Below are positions 17,315 to 28,144 of a DNA stretch of 64,000 bases, piece by piece (the first letter of the stretch is position 1; each line of letters begins with the position of its first letter). The notes under the pieces are model-generated. The model was not told the DNA's origin. It saw nothing but the letters and a program-made list of their open reading frames with translations, and did not search any database. Source of the stretch: Planotetraspora sp. A-T 1434 (GTDB taxonomy: Bacteria > Actinomycetota > Actinomycetes > Streptosporangiales > Streptosporangiaceae); the NCBI RefSeq assembly GCF_025420585.1, contig NZ_JAOEGB010000021.1:88066-152065 (forward strand). Reading direction: 5' to 3'. A program made the translations under genes and the position numbers.

Positions 17315-20300
17315 ATGTCCCGACGACTGATCATGTCAGTCCTGGCGGCCGGCGCGCTCGGAGCGGCACTGCTGACGCCGATCGCCGGAGCGCAAGCCGC
17401 CTCCGGAGACCCCCTGCCGCCATCGGACCGGAGCGACCTCTACCAGCTCGACAGCCCGCCGGGAACCGCCGGCGCGCTGCTGCAGAAGGGCTTCGACGTC
17501 GTCCAGCAGAAGATCGCGGGCGACAAGGAGCACATCGAGCTCACCGCCACCCAGATCGATCTGAAGAAGCTGCAGGGCCTCGGCCTGAGGCCACAGCCCG
17601 TCCGTAACCCGCAGGGCCAGACCCAGCTCCAGGCGGCCAAGGCACAGGCGGCCGGCGGATACACCGTATGGAAGTCCTACTCCGAGAAGGGCGGCATCGC
17701 CGACCAGCTCCGCGCCATCGCCGACGCCAACAAGGACGTCGCCAAGCTGGAGTCCATCGGGAAGACCGTCCAGGGCAAGGACATCCTGGCGATCAAGCTG
17801 ACGAAGCTCGCCCGGGTGCTGCCCGACGGGGCCAAGCCCGCCGTGCTGTACTCGGCGACCCAGCACGCGCGGGAGTGGATCGCGACCGAAGTGGACATGC
17901 GGCTGCTGAAGCACCTGGTCGCCGGCAAGTCCACCCCGGACATCGGCCGGCTCCTCGCCACGACGGAGATCTGGTTCGTGCCGGTGGCCAACCCCGACGG
18001 CTACGACTTCACCTTCACCGAGGGCAACCGGCTCTGGCGCAAGAACCTCCGGGACAACGACGGCGACGGCGTCATCACGCGCAACGACGGCGTCGACCCG
18101 AACCGCAACTTCCCCACGAGGTGGCGCTACGACGAGGAGGGCTCCTCAAGCGTCCTCAGCAGCGAGACCTACCGCGGCACCGCCCCCGGGTCCGAGCCGG
18201 AGACCCGCGCCATGGACGGGCTGCTCAGGAGGCTCCGCTTCAAGGCCCAGGTCAACTACCACTCGTACGGCCCGCTGCTGCTCTACCCGGAGGGCTGGCA
18301 GGTCGAGACGAAGACCGCCGACGACCCCGTCTACCTGGCCCTGACCGGCACGGACGAGAAGCCGGCCGTCCCCGGGTTCGACCCCGGCGTGGGCGCGGAG
18401 CTGTACACCACCAACGGCGAGACCACCGACCACGCGCACAGGCAGTACGGCACGCTGGCCTGGACGCCGGAGCTCGAAGAGGGGTGCGAGGGCTGCGGCT
18501 TCGTCTTCCCCGACGACGAGGCGCTCGTCCAGGGCGAGTTCGAAAAGCAACTCCCCTTCGCGCTCGACGTGGCGAAGTCGGCGCTGAACCCGAGCGAGCC
18601 GGTCAGCCACCTCGGCAACACGGTCCCCGACTTCGTCGTGGACAAGTTCGACGTCAGCTACGGCACCGACCAGGTCGTCCAGGTGGACGCCAAGCGCAAG
18701 CTCGGCCCCGTTTTCCTGAAATATCAGATCAACGGCGGGCCTACGAAGATCGCCCTGACGTCGGAGTGGAAGGGCGGCGAGCGCTACGGCGACGGCTACA
18801 ACACCTACTTCCACCAGCTCAGGGGCACGGTGACGGGAGCGAAGCCCGGTGACACCGTGAAGGTCTGGTTCTCCTCGATCACCAAGCAGAGCGAGGATTT
18901 CACCTACAAGGTCGCGACCGACATCGGCGGCAAGGTGCTGGTCGTGGCGGCCGAGGACGTGACGGGCGCCAGCCCGGCGCAGGGAGTCACCGAGGCGAAG
19001 TACGCCGACGACTACGCCAGGGCGCTGTCGGAGGCCGGCTACTCCTCCGACGTCTACGACGTGGATGCCAACGGCCGCAAGGCGCCGCACCCGCTCGGCG
19101 TGCTGAGCCACTACAAGGCCGTCATCTGGGAGACCGGCGACGACACCATCCCGCGGGCCGTGGGGCAGCCGGGCGGCACCGCCGCGAACCTGGCCGAGGC
19201 TCTTGAGCTGGCCTTCCGCGACTACCTCAACGAGGGCGGGAAGCTCCTCACCACCGGCAAGTACGCCCTCTACGCGCAGAACGTCAACGGCGCCTACTGG
19301 TACGAGCCCGACTATCCGGCGCAGCCGGAGTGCACGACCCGCACCAAGCCGCCGTGCCTCGCGCTGAGCAACGACTTCGCGCAGTATTACCTGGGCGCCT
19401 ACAGCTTCGTGGACGGCGGCGGCCAGGACGCCGACGGGAACACCCTCCCGCTCAAGGGCACCGGTGGCGCGTTCGCCGGGTTCATCGGCACGCTGAACGG
19501 CGGCGACTCGCCGGGCAACCAGAGCCACACGTCGACCTTCGTCAGCACCTCCTCGGTGCTGACGCCGGACAAGTTCCCGCAGTTCGCCAGCGCCGCCCCG
19601 CTCAAGTGGCAGTACAGCGCGGGAGCGCCCTTCAGCCCGCACACCGGCGCGTGGGACGTGCAGAGCGGCCAGGCCGACGTGTCCTGGAAGCGCCTGACCC
19701 GGACCATCGACCTCACCGGGAAGACCAGTGGCAGCCTGTCGTTCTGGACGTCGTACGACACCGAGCCGAACTGGGACTTCCTGACCGTCGAGGCCCACAC
19801 CGCCGGCCAGGACGACTGGACGACGCTGCCCGACGCCAACGGGCACACCTCCGAGGAGCCCGGCGACAGCTGCGGCGGCGGCTGGGCGTCCATCCACCCG
19901 TTCACCGCCCACTACCAGACCTACGACGGCGCGTCCTCGTGCACCGCGACCGGCACCACCGGCGCGTGGCACGCGGCCTCCGGCTCCTCGAACGGCTGGC
20001 AGCAGTGGTCGATCGACCTGTCCCCCTACGCCGGCAAGCAGGTCGAGGTCTCGATCTCCTACATCAGCGACTGGGGCACCCAGGGCCTCGGCGTCTGGCT
20101 CGACGACGCGACAATCAAGGCCGACGGTGCGACGGTCTCGGAGACGTCGTTCGAGAGTGACCTCGGCGGCTGGACCGTCGCCGGGCCGCCTCCGGGCTCG
20201 GCCGCCGCGATCAACGACTGGGCGCGCAGCGACCAGTCGCTTGAGGACGGCGCCGGCATCACGACCAAGGACACCGTCTACTTCGGCTTCGGCGCCGAAG

Positions 20301-20377
20301 GCGCGACCACCCAGGCCATGCGCACCGACCTGGTCAAGCGCGCGATGACCCACCTGCTCAGCACGCCCCTCCCCTGA
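17315..20377 (+). CDS. secreted M14 zinc carboxypeptidase with large C-terminal modules
   Basis: 1020 residues with a Sec signal peptide (VLAAGALGAALLTPIAGAQA). The M14 domain (about 120-430) has the zinc ligands in TQHAREWIATEV (H184, E187) and VNYHSYGPLL (His near 314), and the catalytic glutamate in WTPELEEGC (about 386). It is followed by a glutamine-amidotransferase-like alpha/beta segment (about 540-740) and jelly-roll modules resembling the immune-inhibitor-A domain (LSFWTSYDTEPNWDFLTVEA). GAAGG lies upstream of ATG 17315. It probably digests extracellular protein or peptides. It is much longer than single-domain M14 enzymes. Confidence 0.92.
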   Translation: MSRRLIMSVLAAGALGAALLTPIAGAQAASGDPLPPSDRSDLYQLDSPPGTAGALLQKGFDVVQQKIAGDKEHIELTATQIDLKKLQGLGLRPQPVRNPQGQTQLQAAKAQAAGGYTVWKSYSEKGGIADQLRAIADANKDVAKLESIGKTVQGKDILAIKLTKLARVLPDGAKPAVLYSATQHAREWIATEVDMRLLKHLVAGKSTPDIGRLLATTEIWFVPVANPDGYDFTFTEGNRLWRKNLRDNDGDGVITRNDGVDPNRNFPTRWRYDEEGSSSVLSSETYRGTAPGSEPETRAMDGLLRRLRFKAQVNYHSYGPLLLYPEGWQVETKTADDPVYLALTGTDEKPAVPGFDPGVGAELYTTNGETTDHAHRQYGTLAWTPELEEGCEGCGFVFPDDEALVQGEFEKQLPFALDVAKSALNPSEPVSHLGNTVPDFVVDKFDVSYGTDQVVQVDAKRKLGPVFLKYQINGGPTKIALTSEWKGGERYGDGYNTYFHQLRGTVTGAKPGDTVKVWFSSITKQSEDFTYKVATDIGGKVLVVAAEDVTGASPAQGVTEAKYADDYARALSEAGYSSDVYDVDANGRKAPHPLGVLSHYKAVIWETGDDTIPRAVGQPGGTAANLAEALELAFRDYLNEGGKLLTTGKYALYAQNVNGAYWYEPDYPAQPECTTRTKPPCLALSNDFAQYYLGAYSFVDGGGQDADGNTLPLKGTGGAFAGFIGTLNGGDSPGNQSHTSTFVSTSSVLTPDKFPQFASAAPLKWQYSAGAPFSPHTGAWDVQSGQADVSWKRLTRTIDLTGKTSGSLSFWTSYDTEPNWDFLTVEAHTAGQDDWTTLPDANGHTSEEPGDSCGGGWASIHPFTAHYQTYDGASSCTATGTTGAWHAASGSSNGWQQWSIDLSPYAGKQVEVSISYISDWGTQGLGVWLDDATIKADGATVSETSFESDLGGWTVAGPPPGSAAAINDWARSDQSLEDGAGITTKDTVYFGFGAEGATTQAMRTDLVKRAMTHLLSTPLP

Positions 20378-20390
20378 ACCGATCCCGTAC

Positions 20391-20421
20391 GGCTCCCGCC
20401 CCCATTCCGAGGGCGGGAGCC
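20391..20421. terminator. hairpin terminator after the M14 peptidase
   Basis: Perfect 11-bp arms GGCTCCCGCCC and GGGCGGGAGCC flank a 9-nt loop, 13 bp after the stop codon. Confidence 0.78.
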
Positions 20422-20437
20422 ACCCCCCTTCTCCGGC

Positions 20438-20502
20438 GTGATCATGCACACGTTCCCGCAAGACCCCTCCGGCCTGCGCACACTCCATCCGTGATCATGC
20501 GC
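20438..20502 (+). repeat. 53-bp periodic repeat, cluster C (2 forward units)
   Basis: Cores start at 20438 (GTGATCATGCAC) and 20491 (GTGATCATGCGC), exactly 53 bp apart, with the ACGTTCCCG block after the first. They lie between a terminator and the aldehyde dehydrogenase promoter. No reverse arm is present. Confidence 0.85.
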
Positions 20503-20660
20503 CGGATCCGCGACGCGGCGCGGACTCTTGCCAACGGTCGATAGAACATGATTCGGTCTCACTGTGGCGTGGGGCTTGTCCCGGCCCCCTCGCGAGAAGA
20601 GACTATCCAAGCAAGCATTCGCTCAAGTCCATGAGGCGCGCCCGACCAGGAGGCAGACAC

Positions 20661-22097
20661 ATGCTTCAGCACGACAAGCTCTTCATCGGGGGCGACTGGG
20701 TGGCCCCCGCGGGCACCGGGATCATCGACGTCATCTCGCCCCACACCGAGGAGATCGTCGGCCGCGTGCCGGACGGCACGCCCGCCGACATGGACCGCGC
20801 GGTCGCCGCGGCGCGCGACGCCTTCGACAACGGCCCCTGGCCCCGGCTCAGCATGGCCGAGCGCGCCGCCGTCGTCGCGAGGCTGGCGGAGATCTACGCG
20901 GCCCGCCAGGGCGAGATCGCCGATGTGATCACTCTGGAGATGGGCTGCCCCATCACCTTCTCCCAGCTCGCGCAGGCCCCCCAACCGCTCGGCATGCTGC
21001 AGTACTTCGCCGAGCTCGGCAAGACCTTCGCCATCGAGGACGAGCGGCCCGGCATGTTCGGACCGGTGACCGTCCGCCGCGAGCCAGTGGGAGTCGTCGC
21101 CGCGATCGTGCCGTGGAACGTCCCGCAGTTCGTCATCATGACCAAGCTCGCCCCGGCGCTCATCGCCGGCTGCACGGTCGTGCTCAAGCCCGCTCCCGAG
21201 ACGCCCCTCGACTCCTACCTGCTGGCCGAGATGATCAAGGAGGCGGGGATCCCGGCGGGCGTCGTCAACATCGTGGCCGCCGGACGCGAGGCCGGTGAGC
21301 ACCTGGTCTCCCACCCCGGCATCGACAAGGTCGCCTTCACCGGCTCGACCGCCGCCGGCCGCCGGATCGGGGCCATCTGCGGGGAGCAGCTCAAGCGGTG
21401 CAGCCTGGAGCTGGGCGGCAAGTCCGCCGCGATCATCCTGGACGACTGCGACCTGCCCTCGGCCATGGGGTTCCTGTCCATCGCCTCGCTCATGAACAAC
21501 GGCCAGGCCTGCGTCGCCCAGACCCGGATCCTCGCCTCCCGGAGCAGGTACGACGAGGTGGTCCAGGCGGTGGCCGACATGGTCGGCGGCCAGCCGGTCG
21601 GCGACCCCGCGGACCCCGCCACAGGCATCGGCCCGCTGGTCGCCAAGCGCCAGCAGGAGCGGGTCGAGGGCTACATCAAGATCGGGATCGACGAGGGCGC
21701 CAAGCCGGTCGTCGGCGGCCTCGACCGCCCCTTCGACCGCGGGTGGTACGTCGCGCCGACCGTCTTCGCGGGCGCCACCAACGACATGCGGATCGCCCGC
21801 GAGGAGATCTTCGGCCCGGTCCTGACGGTGATCCCGTACGACGACGAGACCGACGCGATCCGCATCGCCAACGACAGCGACTACGGCCTGTCCGGCACGG
21901 TCTGGACGGCCGACACCGCGCACGGCATGGACGTCGCCCGCCAGGTCCGCACCGGGACCTACGGCGTCAACATGATGAACACGATGGACCCGGGCACTCC
22001 GTTCGGCGGCTACAAGGCCAGCGGGCTCGGCCGCGAGCTCGGCCCCGAGGGCCTGTCGGCCTACCTGGAGTACAAGTCGATCGCCCGTCTCGGCTGA
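20661..22097 (+). CDS. aldehyde dehydrogenase
   Basis: 478 residues of the NAD(P)-dependent ALDH superfamily. The general base glutamate is in LELGGKSAAI (about 251), the catalytic cysteine in NNGQACVAQTR (about 284), and the cofactor site in AFTGSTAAGRRIG. It oxidises an aldehyde to its acid in the cytoplasm; the substrate is not readable. ATG 20661 has AGGAGG seven bases upstream. The gene stands alone between a repeat cluster and a strong palindromic terminator. Confidence 0.94.
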   Translation: MLQHDKLFIGGDWVAPAGTGIIDVISPHTEEIVGRVPDGTPADMDRAVAAARDAFDNGPWPRLSMAERAAVVARLAEIYAARQGEIADVITLEMGCPITFSQLAQAPQPLGMLQYFAELGKTFAIEDERPGMFGPVTVRREPVGVVAAIVPWNVPQFVIMTKLAPALIAGCTVVLKPAPETPLDSYLLAEMIKEAGIPAGVVNIVAAGREAGEHLVSHPGIDKVAFTGSTAAGRRIGAICGEQLKRCSLELGGKSAAIILDDCDLPSAMGFLSIASLMNNGQACVAQTRILASRSRYDEVVQAVADMVGGQPVGDPADPATGIGPLVAKRQQERVEGYIKIGIDEGAKPVVGGLDRPFDRGWYVAPTVFAGATNDMRIAREEIFGPVLTVIPYDDETDAIRIANDSDYGLSGTVWTADTAHGMDVARQVRTGTYGVNMMNTMDPGTPFGGYKASGLGRELGPEGLSAYLEYKSIARLG

Positions 22098-22115
22098 AGC
22101 GAGTCCGACCCCCGT

Positions 22116-22161
22116 GGCTCTCCCCGTCCTGTACGGCATGCCGTACAGGACGGGGAGAGCC
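22116..22161. terminator. 46-bp perfect palindrome, terminator of the aldehyde dehydrogenase gene
   Basis: The two 23-bp halves (22116-22138 and 22139-22161) are exact reverse complements with no spacer; the outer arm begins GGCTCTCCCCGTCCTG. As RNA it folds to a GC-rich stem with a minimal loop. It begins 18 bp after the stop codon and can also serve the convergent hydrolase gene. Confidence 0.88.
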
Positions 22162-22274
22162 GCCCAGCGCGCCCCCGCGACGCTGGGCCACACCAGGGAT
22201 GGTGTGCGCCGATCCCCGTGATCGGCGGCGCGGACCCCTCACGGGACCCGTACATCACCCATAGACGACCGTTA

Positions 22275-23027
22275 TCAGGATTTGGTTCGCGAAATCCATC
22301 GGCCGATTTTCCGGACCAGCTCAGGGGTGGCCGCCGACTCGGCATGGGCGTACCCCGGCTCGACCCAGAGCTCCTTCGGCTCCTTGGCGCCGTCGTACAG
22401 CTGATAGGCGTGTTCCAGCGGGAAGAACGGGTCGGCGTCGCCGTGGACGATCAGCAGCGGAGTCGGGGAGATCATGGCCACGGCCTCGTACGGCGGGATC
22501 GGGATGGGGTCCCAGGTTCCGCGGGCGATCCGGGTGCCCTTGGCCACCCTCGCGGCGAGCCGTCCCGACCACTGCTCGATGGCCCAGTGCACCTGGCGCA
22601 TCGGCTTGGTGCCGCGGTAGTACCACCGCGCCGGGCCGCTCACCGCCACGACGGCGTCCACGCCGCCGTGGAGCGCCGCGTGCCGCACGACCACCGCCGC
22701 GCCCATCGAGAAGCCGACGGTCGCCACCCGCTTGTAGCCGATCGACCGGGCGTGTTTCACGGCGGCGTCGACGTCGAGCACCTCCAGGTCGCCCACCGTG
22801 GACTCCCCGGACGATCGCCCGTGGCCCCGGAAGTCGAACGACAGCACGCCGCCGAAGCGGGACAGGACGTGGACGATGCGCCGGGTCTGGCGCTCCCGCC
22901 ACGAGCCGGTGAATCCGTGAGCGACGACGATGCCGAGATCGAGAGAGCCGTTCGGGGTATGCGCCGCGTCGATCCGGACACCGTCCGACGTGCGCAGCAT
23001 CGCACCGAACGAGGGAGCAAAAGCCAT
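22275..23027 (-). CDS. alpha/beta hydrolase
   Basis: 250 residues. The nucleophile elbow GFSMGAAVVV (Ser near 108), the acid in LLIVHGDADPFFP (about 197) and the histidine in PGYAHAES (about 226) complete the catalytic triad. The oxyanion strand VVAHGFTGSWRER precedes them. It resembles serine aminopeptidase S33/monoacylglycerol-lipase-like esterases acting in the cytoplasm. ATG 23027 is used because upstream codons run into repeat cluster D. Confidence 0.88.
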   Translation of the reverse strand: MAFAPSFGAMLRTSDGVRIDAAHTPNGSLDLGIVVAHGFTGSWRERQTRRIVHVLSRFGGVLSFDFRGHGRSSGESTVGDLEVLDVDAAVKHARSIGYKRVATVGFSMGAAVVVRHAALHGGVDAVVAVSGPARWYYRGTKPMRQVHWAIEQWSGRLAARVAKGTRIARGTWDPIPIPPYEAVAMISPTPLLIVHGDADPFFPLEHAYQLYDGAKEPKELWVEPGYAHAESAATPELVRKIGRWISRTKS

Positions 23028-23108
23028 GCCCCCGACCTTATTCGCCGCCCCGCCGCGACCACGTGACCGACTCCGGCCCTTGCCGCTCGCGCCCCCGCAC
23101 TCTTGTTG

Positions 23109-23224
23109 ATGATCATGCACGGAGTCCCGGGAATGGCTCCGACCTCCACGAACCTGACAGGTGATCATGCACAGATTCCCCCGCTCACGGCGGAACAGGA
23201 GATTCACTGTCCATGATCATGCAC
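23109..23224 (+). repeat. 52-bp spaced repeat, cluster D (3 forward units)
   Basis: Cores start at 23109, 23161 and 23213, each 52 bp apart: two read ATGATCATGCAC and one GTGATCATGCAC. The last unit lies directly before the 3' end of the PRC-barrel-like gene, whose stop is at 23228. Confidence 0.85.
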
Positions 23225-23227
23225 TCC

Positions 23228-24097
23228 TCACCTGCTGTCCCTCTCGTACAGGTCGGCGAGAGCGGCCAGCTCCCCCTCACGGACGCGGAGCCGTACTGGA
23301 CCGTCCAGGGACTCGACCTGGTCCCAGGTCACGTAGCGGCTGCCCCGGTGCAGCCACCGGATCAGTGCGCTGACCGGCGCGGGCCCCCGGCCTCCCGGCC
23401 CCCGCTCGTAGCCGAAGAGCTGCCCCGTGTGCCGCGGGACCACCACGAACCCGTCGATCCGGAACGCCTGCTGAACGGCCGCCAGCATCGGCCCATCCTG
23501 GACGAGCCTCACGTCGGCGATGCGTCCGACGATGTCTCCGGATGAGTCGCGGACCTCCCGCCCGAGCAGGCCGCTCAGCCGCACTGCCTCCGGGCTCCCC
23601 GCCTCTCGCCCCTCCGTTCCCCCCTCCACGGCCCGGCGGCTCGCCGGCCCGGACGTGACCCGCTCCGCTCCGGGGATCCTGCTCACGACGTTCTCCGCCA
23701 GCCAGCGCTCCAGCGCGAGCTCCTCCAACTCCCCGCTCACCCTGACCGCGCTGCCGATCTCGGTCGCCAGGCTCATGCCGATCCGGTAGGGCTGGGGATC
23801 CTCCTCGCGCCGGAACAGCCCGTTCACCGCCACGATGAGCCACCCCAGGACGCCGCCGATCCGGGGCCCCAGCGCGAGCGGCCCCGCCAGGATCGCCGTC
23901 ACGTACGGCGTGCCGTGGTCGTCGGCCCCCAGCTCCAGGTCGTCGACCTTGCACAGAAGCCGGTCGTCGCCGGCGCGGACCACCTGCCGGTCGAGCAGAT
24001 GCAGCTGCGCGTGCAGAGTCCGGGCGTGCGTGGTGCGGGGGTGCGTGGTGCGGGCGTGCGGGGTCGGGGTGCGCGGGGTCGGGGTGTGCTCGCTCAT
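23228..24097 (-). CDS. PRC-barrel-like protein of the NRAMP operon
   Basis: 289 residues. The first 30 residues are a low-complexity Thr/Pro/His/Arg run (TPTPRTPTPHARTTHPRTTH) that could bind metal. Two beta-rich segments follow, LDRQVVRAGDDRLLCKVDDL and GREVRDSSGDIVGRIADVRL, each with the PRC-barrel pattern of a strand, glycine turn and conserved valine-aspartate. The gene follows the NRAMP-fold transporter by 16 bp, so the two are probably co-transcribed. A role in regulating or tethering the transporter is inference. Confidence 0.68.
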   Translation of the reverse strand: MSEHTPTPRTPTPHARTTHPRTTHARTLHAQLHLLDRQVVRAGDDRLLCKVDDLELGADDHGTPYVTAILAGPLALGPRIGGVLGWLIVAVNGLFRREEDPQPYRIGMSLATEIGSAVRVSGELEELALERWLAENVVSRIPGAERVTSGPASRRAVEGGTEGREAGSPEAVRLSGLLGREVRDSSGDIVGRIADVRLVQDGPMLAAVQQAFRIDGFVVVPRHTGQLFGYERGPGGRGPAPVSALIRWLHRGSRYVTWDQVESLDGPVRLRVREGELAALADLYERDSR

Positions 24098-24113
24098 CGA
24101 TACCTCCGCCGGC

Positions 24114-25337
24114 TCATTGCCCCGCCTTGGTGGCGATCATCAACGGGATCGCCGCGACGGCGACCAGGAGCAGGAGCACCATGTACGCCGTCCCGAGCGT
24201 GTTGGAGAACCTGCCGTTGACCCGGTCACCCATGTAGTCGGGGTCGTTGGCGATCATTAGCACCGGCAGGTACGTCAGCGGCAGCGCCGCCGCCGAGAAG
24301 ACCAGCGAATACTCCGTCACCTTGATCGCGTCCACCGTCGTGAGGATGAGCGCCGTGGCGACGATCGTCGAGACCAGGACGGTCACGTGGAACCGCGCCG
24401 CCCGCCACGGCCGCACGTACTTGCCCCACTGCCACCCGAAATACTGGCTCAGCGTGTAGCCCGACGACAGAGCGGTCTCCAGCGTCGCGCCGAACGTCGC
24501 GGCGAAGACCCCCAGGATCACCACGCCCAGCCCGATCTTGCCGAGCGCCGCCCCGACGGGGAGCACCATCTGGCCGAGCGTGTCCGGCTGGGCCGCCACC
24601 GGCAGGAAGACCGTGGCCGCGCACGCCGCGATGGCCAGCGACAGCACGCCGCCCAGCGGGAAGCCGACGAACACGTTCGCCCGCTCGATCATCAGGCTCT
24701 TGCGCGTCCACCGCTCCTCCACGCCGCCCGACGAGAAGAAGAACACCTCGTACGGCGTCATGGCCCCGCCGAGCAGCGCGATGCCGTAGTAGATGTAGGT
24801 CGGCACGCCCTCGTCCTGCGGCGGCCGGGTGAGCTGGTGCGACAGCGCGCTCCAGTCCGGGCCGAGCTGCCACAGCGCGACGAGGAAGACGACGAGCGCG
24901 AGGCCCATCAGGCCGAAGATCCGCTCCATGGTCTCGAACTTGACCCGCCACATCACGAGCCAGGCGACCAGGGCGACCGCCGGCACCCACAGCAGGTAGT
25001 TGACGCCGGTCACCAGCTCCAGCGCCAGCGACGCGCCGCCGATCTCCGCCGCCAGCGTCAGCACGTTGATGAAGAACGACGCGCCGAGGTTGACCAGACC
25101 CGCCCGGGGCCCGAGCCGTTCGCGGACGAGGTCGAAGACCGGCCGCTGCGACACCGCCGCGATCCGGCCGGACATCTCCGCGAACAGGCAGATCCCCACG
25201 ACCCCCACGAGGACGACCCAGGCCAGCGACATCCCGAACCTGGCCCCCACGACCGCGTTGGCGACCAGGTCGCCGATGTCGACGAACCCCCCGAAGGCCG
25301 TCAGGATCCCGAGAGTCACCGCGAACAGCTTCTTCAT
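24114..25337 (-). CDS. NRAMP-fold transporter with non-canonical metal site
   Basis: 407 residues, about 11 transmembrane helices. Overall pattern, length and the context TAFGGFVDIGDLVANAVVGA place it in the NRAMP (LeuT-fold) family. The metal-binding DPGN of helix 1 reads DIGD here, and the helix 6 metal-site motif reads GGAMTPYEVFFFSSG rather than the usual MPHN. It may move a different ion or be a non-transporting member. Its start overlaps the stop of the upstream lipoprotein (ATGA, 25334-25337), so the two are translationally coupled. Confidence 0.85.
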   Translation of the reverse strand: MKKLFAVTLGILTAFGGFVDIGDLVANAVVGARFGMSLAWVVLVGVVGICLFAEMSGRIAAVSQRPVFDLVRERLGPRAGLVNLGASFFINVLTLAAEIGGASLALELVTGVNYLLWVPAVALVAWLVMWRVKFETMERIFGLMGLALVVFLVALWQLGPDWSALSHQLTRPPQDEGVPTYIYYGIALLGGAMTPYEVFFFSSGGVEERWTRKSLMIERANVFVGFPLGGVLSLAIAACAATVFLPVAAQPDTLGQMVLPVGAALGKIGLGVVILGVFAATFGATLETALSSGYTLSQYFGWQWGKYVRPWRAARFHVTVLVSTIVATALILTTVDAIKVTEYSLVFSAAALPLTYLPVLMIANDPDYMGDRVNGRFSNTLGTAYMVLLLLVAVAAIPLMIATKAGQ

Positions 25338-25777
25338 CGGTGATCCTCCGCGAACGCGCCGAGCTTGTCCGCGAGCCGTCCCAGCTCCCGTACGGCTTTC
25401 GCCGGGTCCTTGACACGATCACGCCTGACCTCGATCAGCAGGTCCTGCACCTGGCTTTCGGCCTCCTCGGTCATCCCGGTCACCTGGTCCCTGACCTGGT
25501 CGGCGGCGTCCGATGGCGGCTGCACGCCTCCGAACTGCGCGTTCACGCTCCCCAGCGCCTCGGCTGCCTCGGTCAGGACGACTTTGAGATAGGGCCGGGT
25601 CAGCCGGTCCTCATGCTGTACGGCGGAGCGCACGATCTGGAGCGACGACGCGGCCGACTCGGCGGTCGCACCGGCCTTCAGCTCGTAGTCGTGGTCGTTC
25701 CAGGCCGGGCTGACGCACGAGCTCAGGAGCACGGCCACAAGCAGGGCCAGGGGCGCGAGCCGTACCAGCCGCCTCAT
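25334..25777 (-). CDS. lipoprotein encoded upstream of the NRAMP-fold transporter
   Basis: 147 residues. The signal [20 protein letters not shown] ends at lipobox Cys21 (LSSC). The mature part is helical and charged (ELKAGATAESAASSLQIVRS, then GMTEEAESQVQDLLIEVRRD), with no known domain recognised. It overlaps by four bases both the tiny membrane ORF upstream (25774-25777) and the transporter downstream. It is likely an extracytoplasmic partner of the transporter. Confidence 0.75.
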   Translation of the reverse strand: MRRLVRLAPLALLVAVLLSSCVSPAWNDHDYELKAGATAESAASSLQIVRSAVQHEDRLTRPYLKVVLTEAAEALGSVNAQFGGVQPPSDAADQVRDQVTGMTEEAESQVQDLLIEVRRDRVKDPAKAVRELGRLADKLGAFAEDHR

Positions 25778-25869
25778 GTGCGGCGCCGCAGCAGGAAGTA
25801 GGCGAGCACGCCGAGCAGGGCGAGCAACTCCGCCCACGCGCCCAGGAGCACCAGTCCCTCATCGATCAC
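25774..25869 (-). CDS. 31-residue membrane peptide, first gene of the NRAMP operon
   Basis: Read from GTG 25869: [20 protein letters not shown] followed by [11 protein letters not shown] and stop. It is one hydrophobic helix with a basic C-terminal anchor. Its TGA overlaps the ATG of the lipoprotein gene (ATGA, 25774-25777), the same coupling used by the next gene pair, which argues that it is translated. Subunit or leader peptide cannot be distinguished. Confidence 0.6.
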   Translation of the reverse strand: MIDEGLVLLGAWAELLALLGVLAYFLLRRRT

Positions 25870-26146
25870 ATCGGCCTGCTGCCCCCAAAGTCAGTGTTCA
25901 GACACCAGGAGGCATCTTCTTCACCACATGCGGCGGCCGGGACAGCCCCGAACGGCAAGGAATGCGCCCAGAAGACCCGGCGTTGCTTCCAAGGCCCTCG
26001 GGATTGTGCTGATTCGCGCCATCACGGCACATGGCGGTAACAGGGATCAACTAAAATGGGAAAGCCGCACTCTGCGGCACGATGTGCGTCTCGCTTCAGT
26101 CCCGGGACGCGGACGACACCCCGACGAACCAGAGCGAGACTCCACT

Positions 26147-28000
<1,854 letters not shown>

Positions 28001-28008
28001 AAGTCCTG

Positions 28009-28050
28009 GAGGGTCCCGGGCCGCTGAGCGATCAGCGGCCCGGGACCCTC
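28009..28050 (+). terminator. strong hairpin terminator after typA
   Basis: Nineteen-base perfect arms GAGGGTCCCGGGCCGCTGA and TCAGCGGCCCGGGACCCTC flank a GCGA tetraloop, nine bases after the stop codon. Confidence 0.85.
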
Positions 28051-28144
28051 GTCGTTCGCGGCCTCCCTTCGCGGGGTCCCCTGTGGGCACGCGAAAAGTT
28101 CGGCACCGCTTCTCCGTGCCTTCACTCATGAGCATCGAGAGCGA

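Noticed and set aside
20559..22193. 544-codon ORF opposite the aldehyde dehydrogenase
   Set aside because: Shadow ORF; the aldehyde dehydrogenase has intact catalytic motifs and a good ribosome site.
23161..23545. Short ORFs starting VIMH or MIMH from the repeat cores
   Set aside because: The core contains ATG in several contexts, so ORFs start there by chance; a 53-bp unit changes frame at each copy and no ribosome site precedes them.
25928..26146. N-terminal extension of typA to 25928
   Set aside because: The added 73 residues look non-coding and the conserved GTPase start is at 26147.
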